From contig REGQ01000011.1 of NCBI GenBank assembly GCA_004134985.1, positions 123,165-187,164 of the forward strand: a stretch of 64,000 nt of DNA, written 5' to 3'. The notes beneath the pieces are model-generated. The model saw only the letters and a list, made by a program, of their open reading frames with translations, made no database searches and had not been told where the DNA came from. Source of the DNA: Paenibacillaceae bacterium (GTDB taxonomy: Bacteria > Bacillota > Bacilli > Paenibacillales > Paenibacillaceae). Every line of letters starts with the position of its first letter. Position 1 is the first letter of the stretch. Below are positions 26,812 through 35,224 of the stretch, piece by piece. Made by a program: the position numbers and the translations under genes.

Positions 26812-28563
26812 CTATAAGTTTTTGCGAATCTGATTATTTCTCATTTTCTGTACAAATGGAGCCAGCTTATATTCGATAATTTTCTTATCTTCACTAGATA
26901 GATCATTATTGTAGTCTCTTAAGCTAACTACCATACCTCTAAAGATTAAGTCGATAAAGTACCCGGAGTATATTTTCTCATCATTTATATTTGCTTGAAA
27001 ATTATTAATTTCTTTTATCAAATCATCTGTATTGGCTACCTTTCTTATTCCCAGTTTATTGCTGATATAACTTAACCCATCATGGTTAATCGTTGTTTTT
27101 TCAATAATTAAAATAAAAGCTCTATATAATTCTATCAATTCATTTCTTAGGTATATATCATCTTTAAAAGTTGAATAAAATATTTGTAGCTCTGTAATTT
27201 TATTTATCAAACTATTTTCCTGATCAATATTAGGCAAATAAAATGCATAATTGTTAATTTCAAAGCTAGTCTTGAATTCATAAAAAGTTCTTTTCTTCTT
27301 AAAAAATCCATTACTAGTTTCCATATAAAAAAATATAACATATGGTATTAAATCATTAATAAGCCAACGGTATACATATTCAGGTGACCAATAATGATTT
27401 TGCTCGAAATCCGATAAATGTTTATTCCAAAAAAATTCATCTGTCCAAACTAACCATACTTGCTCTTGAGACGAAATAAAAAAATCAGTTTGTTCGATTT
27501 CAGCATGAACAAATAACCGAAATTCATTTTTTGAGTTATCATAGATTTTAATAGAAGATCCAGTAGTATCAAAAATATGCCAGTTAGTATCTCCTTTTTC
27601 ATAATCAAATTGTCTGCAAAATTTCAACATTAAATACCAAAGTTTTTTATCAATTTTAAAAAGTCGCAATCTATTTTTACAATCACATTTACTGAAAATA
27701 TCAAGCCTGAAGAATTCATATATTTTTTTTGCTTCGTGCATGTAATAATCATAATAATCATCAATAATTTCGACCAGTTGTTCTACCTCCTTCCTCTCTA
27801 GAGGAATCCTTACATTGGCAAGATCTACATAATAAATATCCGGATTTATTACATCTGAATGTATAATGTAGTTTCTCAATTCGTGTTCTAGTTTTGTTTT
27901 AGCCCCTTCAAACAATACACTCATTATCTGTGAATGATTTAATGTAATCATACAGTCCCTTAAACGTAGATTACTAAATGTTATTAAGCAACTTCCCTTC
28001 ATATCTGGATATTGTGGAAGATGGCCCATTAAATGAATGTTTGGAAGACTTCTTTGAAATATGTAAGCATCAGACATCTGTTGGATTACCCTTGAAACTT
28101 CAAATGGTTTCTCGTTCGCTAATTGGTTATAAAGTTCTTCAAGCTTTTCTTTACTGTCATATTCCCTTAAACGTGCAGACAATTTTATAAATTGTTTGTC
28201 GTCCTTATACTCTTTTGATAGTTGCTCAATTTTGATTTTTATTTCCGCTACTTTTTTAATACTTTTATCTAATATAAGCTTTTCTAAATAGCTAATAGGA
28301 TAAACATTTTTATTTTTATATAAATTAGCATTAGGTGAACAAGGCACTAAATTATATAACGAGTTAACATTAAAATCTTGGGTTAGTTCTAGGTCTTTGC
28401 TAATTTTCTCAAGTTCTTCGCTTTTAATAGACTCTGGAATGATATGGTCAATGTGCATATCCTTAAATCTAATAGGTAGCCCTTCAAAATAGCATCTACC
28501 TTTATATACTTCAAATAACGCCGCACGAACTATGAAGTTATTTTTATCAAAAGATTCATTCAT
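26812..28563 (-). CDS. HNH endonuclease domain protein, defence candidate
   Basis: A 583-residue protein with an N-terminal HNH domain: GRCYFEG near residue 22, DMHIDHIIPES (histidines near 37 and 40) and YNLVPCSPNANLYKNK (Asn near 71, Cys near 75). A charged helical linker follows to about residue 150. After it comes a long C-terminal region with no motif I recognise, rich in aromatic residues. It lies at the right end of the AT-rich defence island with AT-biased codons. A DNA-cutting effector with its own sensing domain is plausible. I see no partner gene, and homing-type activity is less likely because no intron or intein surrounds it. Confidence 0.65.
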   Translation of the reverse strand: MNESFDKNNFIVRAALFEVYKGRCYFEGLPIRFKDMHIDHIIPESIKSEELEKISKDLELTQDFNVNSLYNLVPCSPNANLYKNKNVYPISYLEKLILDKSIKKVAEIKIKIEQLSKEYKDDKQFIKLSARLREYDSKEKLEELYNQLANEKPFEVSRVIQQMSDAYIFQRSLPNIHLMGHLPQYPDMKGSCLITFSNLRLRDCMITLNHSQIMSVLFEGAKTKLEHELRNYIIHSDVINPDIYYVDLANVRIPLERKEVEQLVEIIDDYYDYYMHEAKKIYEFFRLDIFSKCDCKNRLRLFKIDKKLWYLMLKFCRQFDYEKGDTNWHIFDTTGSSIKIYDNSKNEFRLFVHAEIEQTDFFISSQEQVWLVWTDEFFWNKHLSDFEQNHYWSPEYVYRWLINDLIPYVIFFYMETSNGFFKKKRTFYEFKTSFEINNYAFYLPNIDQENSLINKITELQIFYSTFKDDIYLRNELIELYRAFILIIEKTTINHDGLSYISNKLGIRKVANTDDLIKEINNFQANINDEKIYSGYFIDLIFRGMVVSLRDYNNDLSSEDKKIIEYKLAPFVQKMRNNQIRKNL

Positions 28564-28780
28564 TTCTTGTTAATCCTTTCTTTTCTATCAATACTTTGAT
28601 TCTGCACTGCCTCATTATGAAAATAACAAGCCTGACTGGGTAGTAATTATAAAACTAATATTTATGAAACAAATCACTTCTTCAATACTTATGATTTTGG
28701 TACTCCTTTGTCTTATGACTGTGTGCATAATAGTCCATTGGTTGTTCCTCCGGATTTTTTTAAAAAAAATTATATTAAAG

Positions 28781-29700
28781 CTAGTTTGTGAGTGGCTTTT
28801 CCTTATTCGCTTCTACCCAATACGGATAGTACTCATTCTCCCATTTCGTTCCGTCATAGTACTCAACTTCTTTGACACAAGCAATGAATTTGACAGCATC
28901 ATTTGACTTGGAAGTGCCTCCTGTCAACCTCCACCCACTATTTGCACCATAGGTTTTTCCTGGCTGTATGTTCGTTTCCGAATTCCCTACATTCAGAAAA
29001 TCAGGAGATAACCAACCTGTTTTCACAGGGTAGCCGTCTTTATCGAACCCCATCCAGCCAACATCATATTTTTTCACTACTTTTTCCGTGTTGTTTTTCA
29101 CAGTAATGGTTACAAAAATGTCATCGACCCAATCTGTGAATGTACCTGTTGTGACAACGGATACTTTTTGGTTTTCTTTCAAATTCGCTATCTTCTCTTT
29201 AAGTTGAGCGGCCAATTGTTCCTCATGCTGTTTGTTGTACACGGTTTGTTTGGCCGTTAAATCCGAATCATTGGGAATGATCGTTAATGCTTCCCCTAAG
29301 AGCTTGATTGCTTCATCAAATTTTTGTTCAGATGACAGCTTGTTTGCTTCATCCAGGATAGCTGACTTATAGTCAGCAGAAGTGTCTTTTATGAGTTCTT
29401 GAGCTATTATGTAATAAGCCTCATCAGCTTCGATGACCTTTTTCAATTCCACGATGGCATCCTTTATATTTTGGGCTTCCAGAAGTCCTTTTCCCGTCTT
29501 AAACGCTGCTCTCGAATCATTTAACTTGTTTATTTCCGACAGAGCTGCACTTACTTCGGCGTTTAGAAGGTTGATATTTTTGATCGTTCCGAGTTGGTTT
29601 ACAGCCAAATTGTAGTCAATCGATTCCTTCGTGAAATCTTGTTTGACGTTTTCAATATCTGTTTTCAGATACGCTTCGACTTCGGACTCTTTATGTGAAC
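28781..29700 (-). CDS. DUF5780-like protein, N-terminally truncated
   Basis: About 300 codons of a protein with a helical repeat region (SHKESEVEAYLKT onwards, with TPR-like EAIKLLGEAL) and a C-terminal beta domain. The beta domain has TFTDWVDDIFVTITVKNN and VEYYDGTKWENEYYPYWVE, typical of DUF5780/FxLYD-like extracellular domains. Full-length relatives begin with a zinc ribbon and one membrane helix. Here that part is missing, and the frame upstream of about 29700 (open to 29806) is unrelated. No good ribosome-binding site is seen, so it is probably a pseudogene that is still open. Extracytoplasmic location is likely for the intact family. Confidence 0.6.
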
Positions 29701-30031
29701 CCCTAATTCGATAAAAACCATCATATTTAGGTATATTATACCATACAAAAATAGACTTTGGAATTATTTCCATAAGCCTACAATGAAGTTGTTTGATTCT
29801 AAACACCTATGACATCGTCAATCCCACAGCTGCTTATCCCCCACGAAGCCCTTATGTTCAAAGGATTCAGAACAAAAAATGGGACTTCGGATCAGCGCGG
29901 CGGGAAGCGTTGGAGGAGACCAGCTCTCATGTGCAATGCTCTCCCTTGTCTGCGTAACCGATCATCCCTTTTTAGATTGAGCCCCTTTTATCTTATCGCT
30001 GTCAGTCGGATCGCGCCCGCAGTAGTCAGTT

Positions 30032-30480
30032 TCACTGCCCGAACACCGAAGAAGATAATATAATCGCTGTAATAAATACGACTTGTAGCAATATACGAAC
30101 AAACAGCTTCGGCACAGGTCTTCCGCCAATCGTCAATTTTTCTCGAGCTGCGTATACATTTGCAGGGAACATTGCGATTAGCAGCACCGTTAAGCATACA
30201 GAAGCAATGACTGAGAGAGCAGGCAGTAGTATACCGATAGCTCCTGCAATTTCCAGCCATCCGGTTGCGGTCACGATCCATTCTTTCTTTGGAAAAAAGG
30301 CGGGACCATCCGTATTAGATCAGGACGCCTTTTTCCCCAGTGGGCGGAGGCAGTAAGCAGCAGCATGACAGCTACTGCTCCTTGCAGGGAAGAATGCCAA
30401 TCGTCTAAGTAGGACCAACCAAGGAAGCCGATCACACGGAATAACAAAAAAGATGCGACAAGGGCGATGAATGGCACCAT
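30032..30480 (-). pseudogene. DoxX-family membrane protein with frameshift
   Basis: The first frame (30480 to about 30285) encodes MVPFIALVASFLLFRV...RRPDLIRMVPPFF, the start of a DoxX-like four-helix membrane protein. The rest continues in another frame as PKKEWIVTATGWLEIAGAIG to ...LLQVVFITAIIL and a stop at 30032. One C appears missing next to the T6CC run. It follows the DUF2269 gene by 18 bases behind a good AGGAGG and would be its operon partner. DoxX proteins are often linked to thiol or redox balance. The shift may be real or a sequencing error. Confidence 0.65.
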
Positions 30481-30498
30481 AATTATACCTCCTTAGCA

Positions 30499-30960
30499 TT
30501 AGAAGCTTTTCTCGATCATGAGATATAGAATCACAACCGGCAGTAACGTTGCAATGATGCCGAATACAGACCATATACGGGAAGCACGAGCGTACTCCTC
30601 CGAGATCTTCCCGCTGTCAACACAAGCGGCGCTATGACGTATCATTGCCCGTTGCAAGGGAATGAGGATCGCCAGCCAGACAACACCGGTAACGGCAAAC
30701 AATATGAGTGACAGCATAAGCCAATTCAACCCTTGCGTAAACATATCCGCTTGGACAGCCATTACGTTCCCTGAAACGATGATAAGCAAAAGTCCCGGAA
30801 GCGTGAACACATAATCGGCAAGCATGACGTTTTTGACAACGGAGTGAATGACGGTCGGGTTTTTCTGCACATCCGCGCGAATTTTCCAAAATGCTGCCGT
30901 AACAATATTGCCAACAAATAATATGGCACCGACGAGATGCAGGAGCAGCCATACATTCAT
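30499..30960 (-). CDS. DUF2269 family membrane protein
   Basis: A 153-residue protein with four membrane helices, starting MNVWLLLHLVGAILFVGNIVT as is typical for DUF2269. Family function is unknown. It is between the TetR regulator (23 bases) and the DoxX-like gene, all minus strand, so these three form one operon. AAAGGGG precedes the ATG. The TetR operator at 31627-31643 should control it. Confidence 0.82.
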   Translation of the reverse strand: MNVWLLLHLVGAILFVGNIVTAAFWKIRADVQKNPTVIHSVVKNVMLADYVFTLPGLLLIIVSGNVMAVQADMFTQGLNWLMLSLILFAVTGVVWLAILIPLQRAMIRHSAACVDSGKISEEYARASRIWSVFGIIATLLPVVILYLMIEKSF

Positions 30961-30982
30961 AACAGTTTCCCCTTTTTTGATG

Positions 30983-31576
30983 CTAATATTTTTTTAACAT
31001 GTCGATCATGAAAGATGATAAATCTCGCGCAGCGAATGAAACGGGGAACGCTGGTAGTGAAGCCCGGACGCGCATACCAAACCCAAGCAGAACGAACATT
31101 TCAGCCGTCTTGTTCGGATCAACTGATTCTTGAATTACCCCGTGCTGCTGACCGATCAAAATCCATTGTTTAGATAAATCCACAGACCTCTCATAAAAAC
31201 GATGAAGCACTTCCGCGACAGCAGGTTCATCCTCTCTCCCGAGCAAATACACGAGAATTTTGTTAGTTGCCTCATGAGCATCTTCCAAGCCTGCCAGATT
31301 ATTCGAAATGATTTGCATCGGTCCGTCGAAGGTTTTTTCATATTTACTAACTTCATTAAGAAAATGTTGATTGGTCTCCTCAAGCCGTTCCTGCAGGACC
31401 CAAGTGAAAATTTCATCTTTGCTCTTCACGTAATGAAAGATAGCTCCCTTGGATAATTCCGATTTTTCCATAATATCCTTCATGGTAATAGCGTGACAGC
31501 TTTTTTCTCGCAGCAATTCTTTGGTCGCATCAAGTAACTGCCGAATAGTTTGTTTCCTGCGATCCTCGTTCTTCAT
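30983..31576 (-). CDS. TetR/AcrR family transcriptional regulator
   Basis: A 197-residue repressor with the N-terminal TetR helix-turn-helix: ITMKDIMEKSELSKGAIFHYVKS, where SKGAIFHYVKSK is the recognition-helix signature. A helical ligand-binding C-terminal domain follows. The ATG at 31576 follows GGAGGG by six bases, so the frame-open extension to 31606 is not used. It is first in an operon with the DUF2269 and DoxX genes and has a palindromic operator inside its own promoter, so it is probably autoregulated. Confidence 0.9.
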   Translation of the reverse strand: MKNEDRRKQTIRQLLDATKELLREKSCHAITMKDIMEKSELSKGAIFHYVKSKDEIFTWVLQERLEETNQHFLNEVSKYEKTFDGPMQIISNNLAGLEDAHEATNKILVYLLGREDEPAVAEVLHRFYERSVDLSKQWILIGQQHGVIQESVDPNKTAEMFVLLGFGMRVRASLPAFPVSFAARDLSSFMIDMLKKY

Positions 31577-31619
31577 GAACATCCCTCCAGATTTGTGACA
31601 GCTCATTATTTATACTTCC

Positions 31620-31648
31620 ATTATATAAACCGACCATCGGTTTGTAAA
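31620..31648 (-). promoter_or_regulatory. SigA promoter with TetR operator in its spacer
   Basis: On the minus strand TTTACA (31643-31648) and a perfect TATAAT (31620-31625) are separated by 17 bases. That spacer holds most of the palindrome AAACCGA-n3-TCGGTTT (31627-31643). Repressor binding there would block RNA polymerase directly. It drives the TetR/DUF2269/DoxX operon. Confidence 0.8.
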
Positions 31649-31689
31649 TAGCATACTCACTTGCAACGCCATTTGTTGGCTACGTTGGG

Positions 31690-31826
31690 GAGGACTTGTG
31701 GAGCAAGAAGACTCTAGACCTTCAGCTTCCGTCTCGCGGTTGACACCCTTGCTCTTGGTAGTGGTTGGTCACTACAACCCTACACTGGACTTTCACCAGC
31801 TAGTTCATCTCCATCCGTGGCACACT
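31690..31826 (-). mobile_element. Group II intron RNA fragment (domain I region)
   Basis: The minus strand carries GGTGAAAGTCCAGT, GTAGTGACC and AGCAAGGGTGTC-ACCGCGAG-GGAA-CTGAAGG. I recall this as the order of conserved blocks in the 5' ribozyme part of Bacillota group II introns. There is no intron-encoded reverse transcriptase and no 3' domain V nearby, so it is a truncated relic. It lies between the TetR promoter and a terminator. Confidence 0.45.
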
Positions 31827-31860
31827 AAAAAAAAAGGACCGGCTGTGTCAAGGCCGGTCC
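31827..31860 (-). terminator. Terminator of the AraC/substrate-binding protein unit
   Basis: GGACCGGC and GCCGGTCC form a perfect 8-bp stem, followed by nine T on the minus strand. It lies 100 bases beyond the stop of the siderophore-binding protein gene. Confidence 0.85.
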
Positions 31861-31960
31861 ACTGTTCGCTTGCATGCAGCTATCTTTATATCAAAATTGG
31901 TTCGGTATCAATAAAGCAGCCGCGTACTCTTTCAGACAAGAAGAAGCTGTCGATCACGTA

Positions 31961-32548
31961 TCATTGGCGGCTTGTCAGCCATGCGGCCAGTTCCTCCGTT
32001 TGACTCAAAATAGCTATGGGATCCCAGTAGCCGGAACGATCGCTTGTCCATACAAAGGTCTGTTTATTTTTGACTGCCGGAAGCAAGCTCCAGATTGGGT
32101 CGGCATCAAGCGCATCCAGCGTGAGGGAATCGGAGGTTAAAATAATGTAGTCCCCTGTATAGTCGGGCAAGGCCTCGGGAGAAAACGAAGCCCAGCCGGG
32201 ATTGGCCATTTCTGCGGCCATCTTGGCTGGAGGCTTGAAGCCGAAGCCGTTATAAATGGGCTGCCCGCCTTTGCCAAAGTCCGTTCCGACAGGCGTAATG
32301 CCTAGCGCAATAAGGCTGCCCAAATATTCGCCGGCAATGATGCGTTTAGGATGAAGAGGAACTTCGACGTCCCCATTAACAGTTTTTATGATTTTAGTTT
32401 GCGGCTGCTTTTCAGCAGCAGGTAAGTCCTTTGTGCTTGACTGTGGGGCAGCAGTCTCCGAAGCACCGTTTGTGCCGCATGCGCTCATAACTAAGATGAA
32501 GCTTAGCAGCAATACCGATGCCAAAGTCGGTCGCGACTGTTTAAACAT
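31961..32548 (-). CDS. Iron-siderophore substrate-binding lipoprotein, internally deleted
   Basis: A 195-residue product, against about 310-320 for this family. It starts MFKQSRPTLASV with a signal and lipobox VMSAC, and GAGAGGAAG precedes the ATG. The N-lobe begins normally (VEVPLHPKRIIA...ALGITPVGT), then jumps straight to C-lobe sequence (DFGKGGQPIYNGFGFKPP) and runs to the usual end SQTEELAAWL. About 110-120 residues, including the long inter-lobe helix, are missing without loss of frame. The product is unlikely to bind a ferric siderophore normally. A Fur box lies just upstream, so iron control survives. No permease or ATPase genes adjoin it. Confidence 0.75.
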   Translation of the reverse strand: MFKQSRPTLASVLLLSFILVMSACGTNGASETAAPQSSTKDLPAAEKQPQTKIIKTVNGDVEVPLHPKRIIAGEYLGSLIALGITPVGTDFGKGGQPIYNGFGFKPPAKMAAEMANPGWASFSPEALPDYTGDYIILTSDSLTLDALDADPIWSLLPAVKNKQTFVWTSDRSGYWDPIAILSQTEELAAWLTSRQ

Positions 32549-33512
32549 AAATAAATCTTCCTCTCCGCCATTTTGATGTTGATAATCGTTATCATATATA
32601 TCAGTATAAGAAATTGACAGAGAAGGAACAATAGATGATTCTATGATTTTGGAAGGACTATCTTGTTGTTTTTTCTGTACAGCATGCATTTCTCTATATC
32701 GTTTAGGAGAGACGCCTTTATATTTTTTAAATAATCTGCTTAAATAGCTCGGATCTTGATACCCTACACCAATAGCAATTTCCTTTAATACAGCATCTGT
32801 TTCCAGCAATAATACCGCAGCCTTCTCAATACGAACCTGGATCAAGTAGTCTATCGGACTAAGTCCTGTGCGGATTTTGAAGTAGGAGGATAAATGGGGG
32901 ATGCTATAATTCAAGCTTTCCGACAATAATTCCAGTGTAATAGGCTTGGCATAATGCTCATGAATAATAGCCGCGGCCTGGGCGGCCAGATCTCGCTTCA
33001 CTGTGCTTGCATACTGCGACTGCAAGTCAAGCAAAAGCTCATGAACAAATTGATACAGTAAGGTTTTCACACGCAAACGATCCAGCTGTTGCTGCTTCCG
33101 CCAACTGTACAGCATTTCTTTTAGCAACCCGCACAGTGCTATCGGATTGTCTGGCACCACGTTGTAGGAATGATGATAGGGGGGGCGATTGACCGAATAA
33201 AGCTACAAACTCCGGCGGTACATGGGACTGGGCACTCAGCTTGTAATAAACGCTGTAATAATCAATGCCCTCTACGCCTGGGATAATAGAAAGCTGATCG
33301 CCTTTGCCTGCATGAATCACCCTAAAACGCTGCAGTCGAATAGGCTCCTGTCCCAAACAAGCTTCAGCGTTCCCGCGAATAAACATAAGAAACAGGTTTG
33401 ACGGCGCAGACTGCATAACTACGGACTCACCAGACTTGAGCGTGGTATAACGAATATCAATAATTTGGCAATTCGCGTAATGCCATAATGCAATAATATT
33501 GTCAATGTTCAT
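32549..33512 (-). pseudogene. AraC-family regulator with frameshift and no stop
   Basis: The N-terminal cupin-like sensing half reads from ATG 33512 to GQSPP. A run of seven C near 33179-33185 then shifts the frame. Six C would continue as YHHSYNVVPDNPIAL into the AraC DNA-binding half (LLSESLNYSIPHLSSYF, IGVGYQDPSYLSRLFKKY). The regulator frame has no stop before the lipoprotein start, so it reads through into it. AraC regulators next to siderophore-binding proteins usually activate iron uptake in response to the siderophore. The frameshift could be a sequencing error; see findings. Confidence 0.7.
32580..32594 (-). promoter_or_regulatory. Fur box upstream of the siderophore-binding protein
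   Basis: TGATAATCGTTATCA matches the 7-1-7 Fur consensus (TGATAATnATTATCA) at 14 of 15 positions. It lies about 32 bases before the lipoprotein ATG. TTGTTC and TATACT with a 17-base spacer just upstream on the minus strand give a possible promoter. Confidence 0.8.
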
Positions 33513-33614
33513 GCCAGTGTAACCGCCTTTTAGCTGCTTATAGCATTATTATAAGTCGCCTCTCCTTGCTTGCAAACCCTTCAACCAAGTGTTCGTTTCT
33601 CAATTAGTATTGTA

Positions 33615-33646
33615 TGAAAAAACCTCCGCCGCTTATTGGAGGAGGT
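33615..33646 (-). terminator. Terminator of the DEAD-box helicase gene
   Basis: CCTCCTCC pairs with GG-CGGAGG on the minus strand, followed by T6. It lies about 70 bases past the helicase stop. Confidence 0.7.
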
Positions 33647-33714
33647 GAATTTCTGTTATTTGCAAGGCTACATGAAAGCTGCTCACGAAATCACTTTAGC
33701 GAGCTTTACTCATG

Positions 33715-35025
33715 CTACTGTGATCTGCTAGCTCTAGTGCTAGTTTTACTGCTTGTTCTATTTCGCTTTTTAAACCATTCGGATTTGGGCTTGCGTGCCG
33801 GGTTTTCCTTGGCTTTGGCAGAATTAGGTTTAGGTTTGGCAACTGCTGCTGTCGATGCCTGTTTCGTTTTTACAGTCTGAGGTTTATGCAGCATCGGATA
33901 AGGATGCTCTTTCACCTCGTGAATCGTCTTTCCAATCAATTTCTCAATATCCTTCAGAAACGGAAGCTCCTCCATTTCACATAAAGAGATAGCTGTTCCC
34001 TTTTTCCCTGCTCGTCCCGTACGTCCAATGCGGTGAACATAGGTTTCTGGAATGTTAGGGAGATTTAAGTTGATGACATGAGACAGCTCCTCAACATCAA
34101 TTCCTCTTGCTGCAATATCCGTCGCAACCAGTACTCGTGTTGCTCCGCTCTTGAAATTGTTCAATGCTTTTTGACGATCAGTTTGAGATTTGTTTCCATG
34201 GATGGCTTGCGCCGAAACGTTCACTTTAGTCAGTTCGCGCGTAACGCGGTCAGCACCACGTTTTGTTCGGGTAAAGACAAGTGCCGAGGCAATGGATTTA
34301 TCCTGTAACAGATGGTTCAATAGCTGTTGTTTCTTCCCGTTCTCCAACAAATAAACAGACTGCTTTATTCTGTCCACGGTAGAGGACACTGGCGTGATTT
34401 CTACTTTCACCGGATTAACCAATATCGATTTCACCATTTTGGATATTTCCGGAGGCATCGTTGCCGAGAAAAAGAGCGTCTGTCTTTGACGAGGCATTTT
34501 GGAGATGATTCGCTTCACATCATTAATAAAGCCCATATCGAGCATTCTATCGGCCTCATCAAGCACTAATATTTTAATATGCTGCAAATCAATACGCTTT
34601 TGATTGATTAAATCGATAAGTCTGCCCGGCGTTGCGATGACAATATCTGCACCTTGATTGAGCGCGCGCTCCTGCACTTTTTGTGAAACGCCGCCAACGA
34701 TAGCAGCACAGCGAATATCAGTGTATCGACTATACCCCTTTATGTTATCAGCAATTTGAATAGCAAGTTCTCTTGTCGGTGTTAAAATCAATGAGCGGAT
34801 CCGGCGACCAGTTTTGGAGTTATTCGGCTCTTCGCTTAACAACTGAATAATCGGCACAGCAAATGCGGCCGTCTTCCCTGTTCCAGTCTGAGCGCAGCCA
34901 AGCAAATCTCGACCTGCTAACACAGCTGGAATCGCCTGCTCTTGTATCGGTGTTGGAGCGGTATAGTTCTCTTTGCTTAAACCTTCTAAAATCGCAGGTA
35001 TTATTTTCAAATCATGAAATGTCAT
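33715..35025 (-). CDS. DEAD-box ATP-dependent RNA helicase
   Basis: A 436-residue helicase with all core motifs in order: Q-motif YTAPTPIQEQAIP, Walker A AQTGTGKT, PTRELAIQ, DEAD in VLDEADRMLDMGF, SAT in FFSATMPP, VFTRTKRGAD, TDIAARGID and HRIGRTGRAGKKG. A lysine/serine-rich basic tail of about 60 residues would bind RNA. It is a cytosolic RNA remodeller of the CshA/RhlE type, often cold-induced and linked to ribosome assembly or RNA decay. It is transcribed alone. It is not part of the defence genes to its left. Confidence 0.95.
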   Translation of the reverse strand: MTFHDLKIIPAILEGLSKENYTAPTPIQEQAIPAVLAGRDLLGCAQTGTGKTAAFAVPIIQLLSEEPNNSKTGRRIRSLILTPTRELAIQIADNIKGYSRYTDIRCAAIVGGVSQKVQERALNQGADIVIATPGRLIDLINQKRIDLQHIKILVLDEADRMLDMGFINDVKRIISKMPRQRQTLFFSATMPPEISKMVKSILVNPVKVEITPVSSTVDRIKQSVYLLENGKKQQLLNHLLQDKSIASALVFTRTKRGADRVTRELTKVNVSAQAIHGNKSQTDRQKALNNFKSGATRVLVATDIAARGIDVEELSHVINLNLPNIPETYVHRIGRTGRAGKKGTAISLCEMEELPFLKDIEKLIGKTIHEVKEHPYPMLHKPQTVKTKQASTAAVAKPKPNSAKAKENPARKPKSEWFKKRNRTSSKTSTRASRSQ

Positions 35026-35177
35026 TTTATCTCCTTAATTTACATACATGTATACGTAACTTTTAATGTCTTGCAGCCTCGTCATTAAACTTATATTCAC
35101 ATAACAACACTTAAGGTTAACACAAATAAGTCCATCTGCCTATTAACTTTTTTTAGAGTTAGCATAATGCTTCAAAT

Positions 35178-35210
35178 AAAAAGAACTCCCGCAGGGTAAC
35201 TAGGCAGGAG
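35178..35210 (-). terminator. Terminator of the 331-residue unknown gene
   Basis: CTCCTGC pairs with GCGGGAG (one G-T) on the minus strand, followed by TTCTTTTT. It lies 15 bases past the stop. Confidence 0.75.
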
Positions 35211-35224
35211 GATCATTATATCAT

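Noticed and set aside
31961..33160. Genuine AraC/substrate-binding fusion regulator
   Set aside because: The binding protein has its own ribosome-binding site, signal peptide with lipobox and Fur box, so the continuous frame is accidental loss of a stop.
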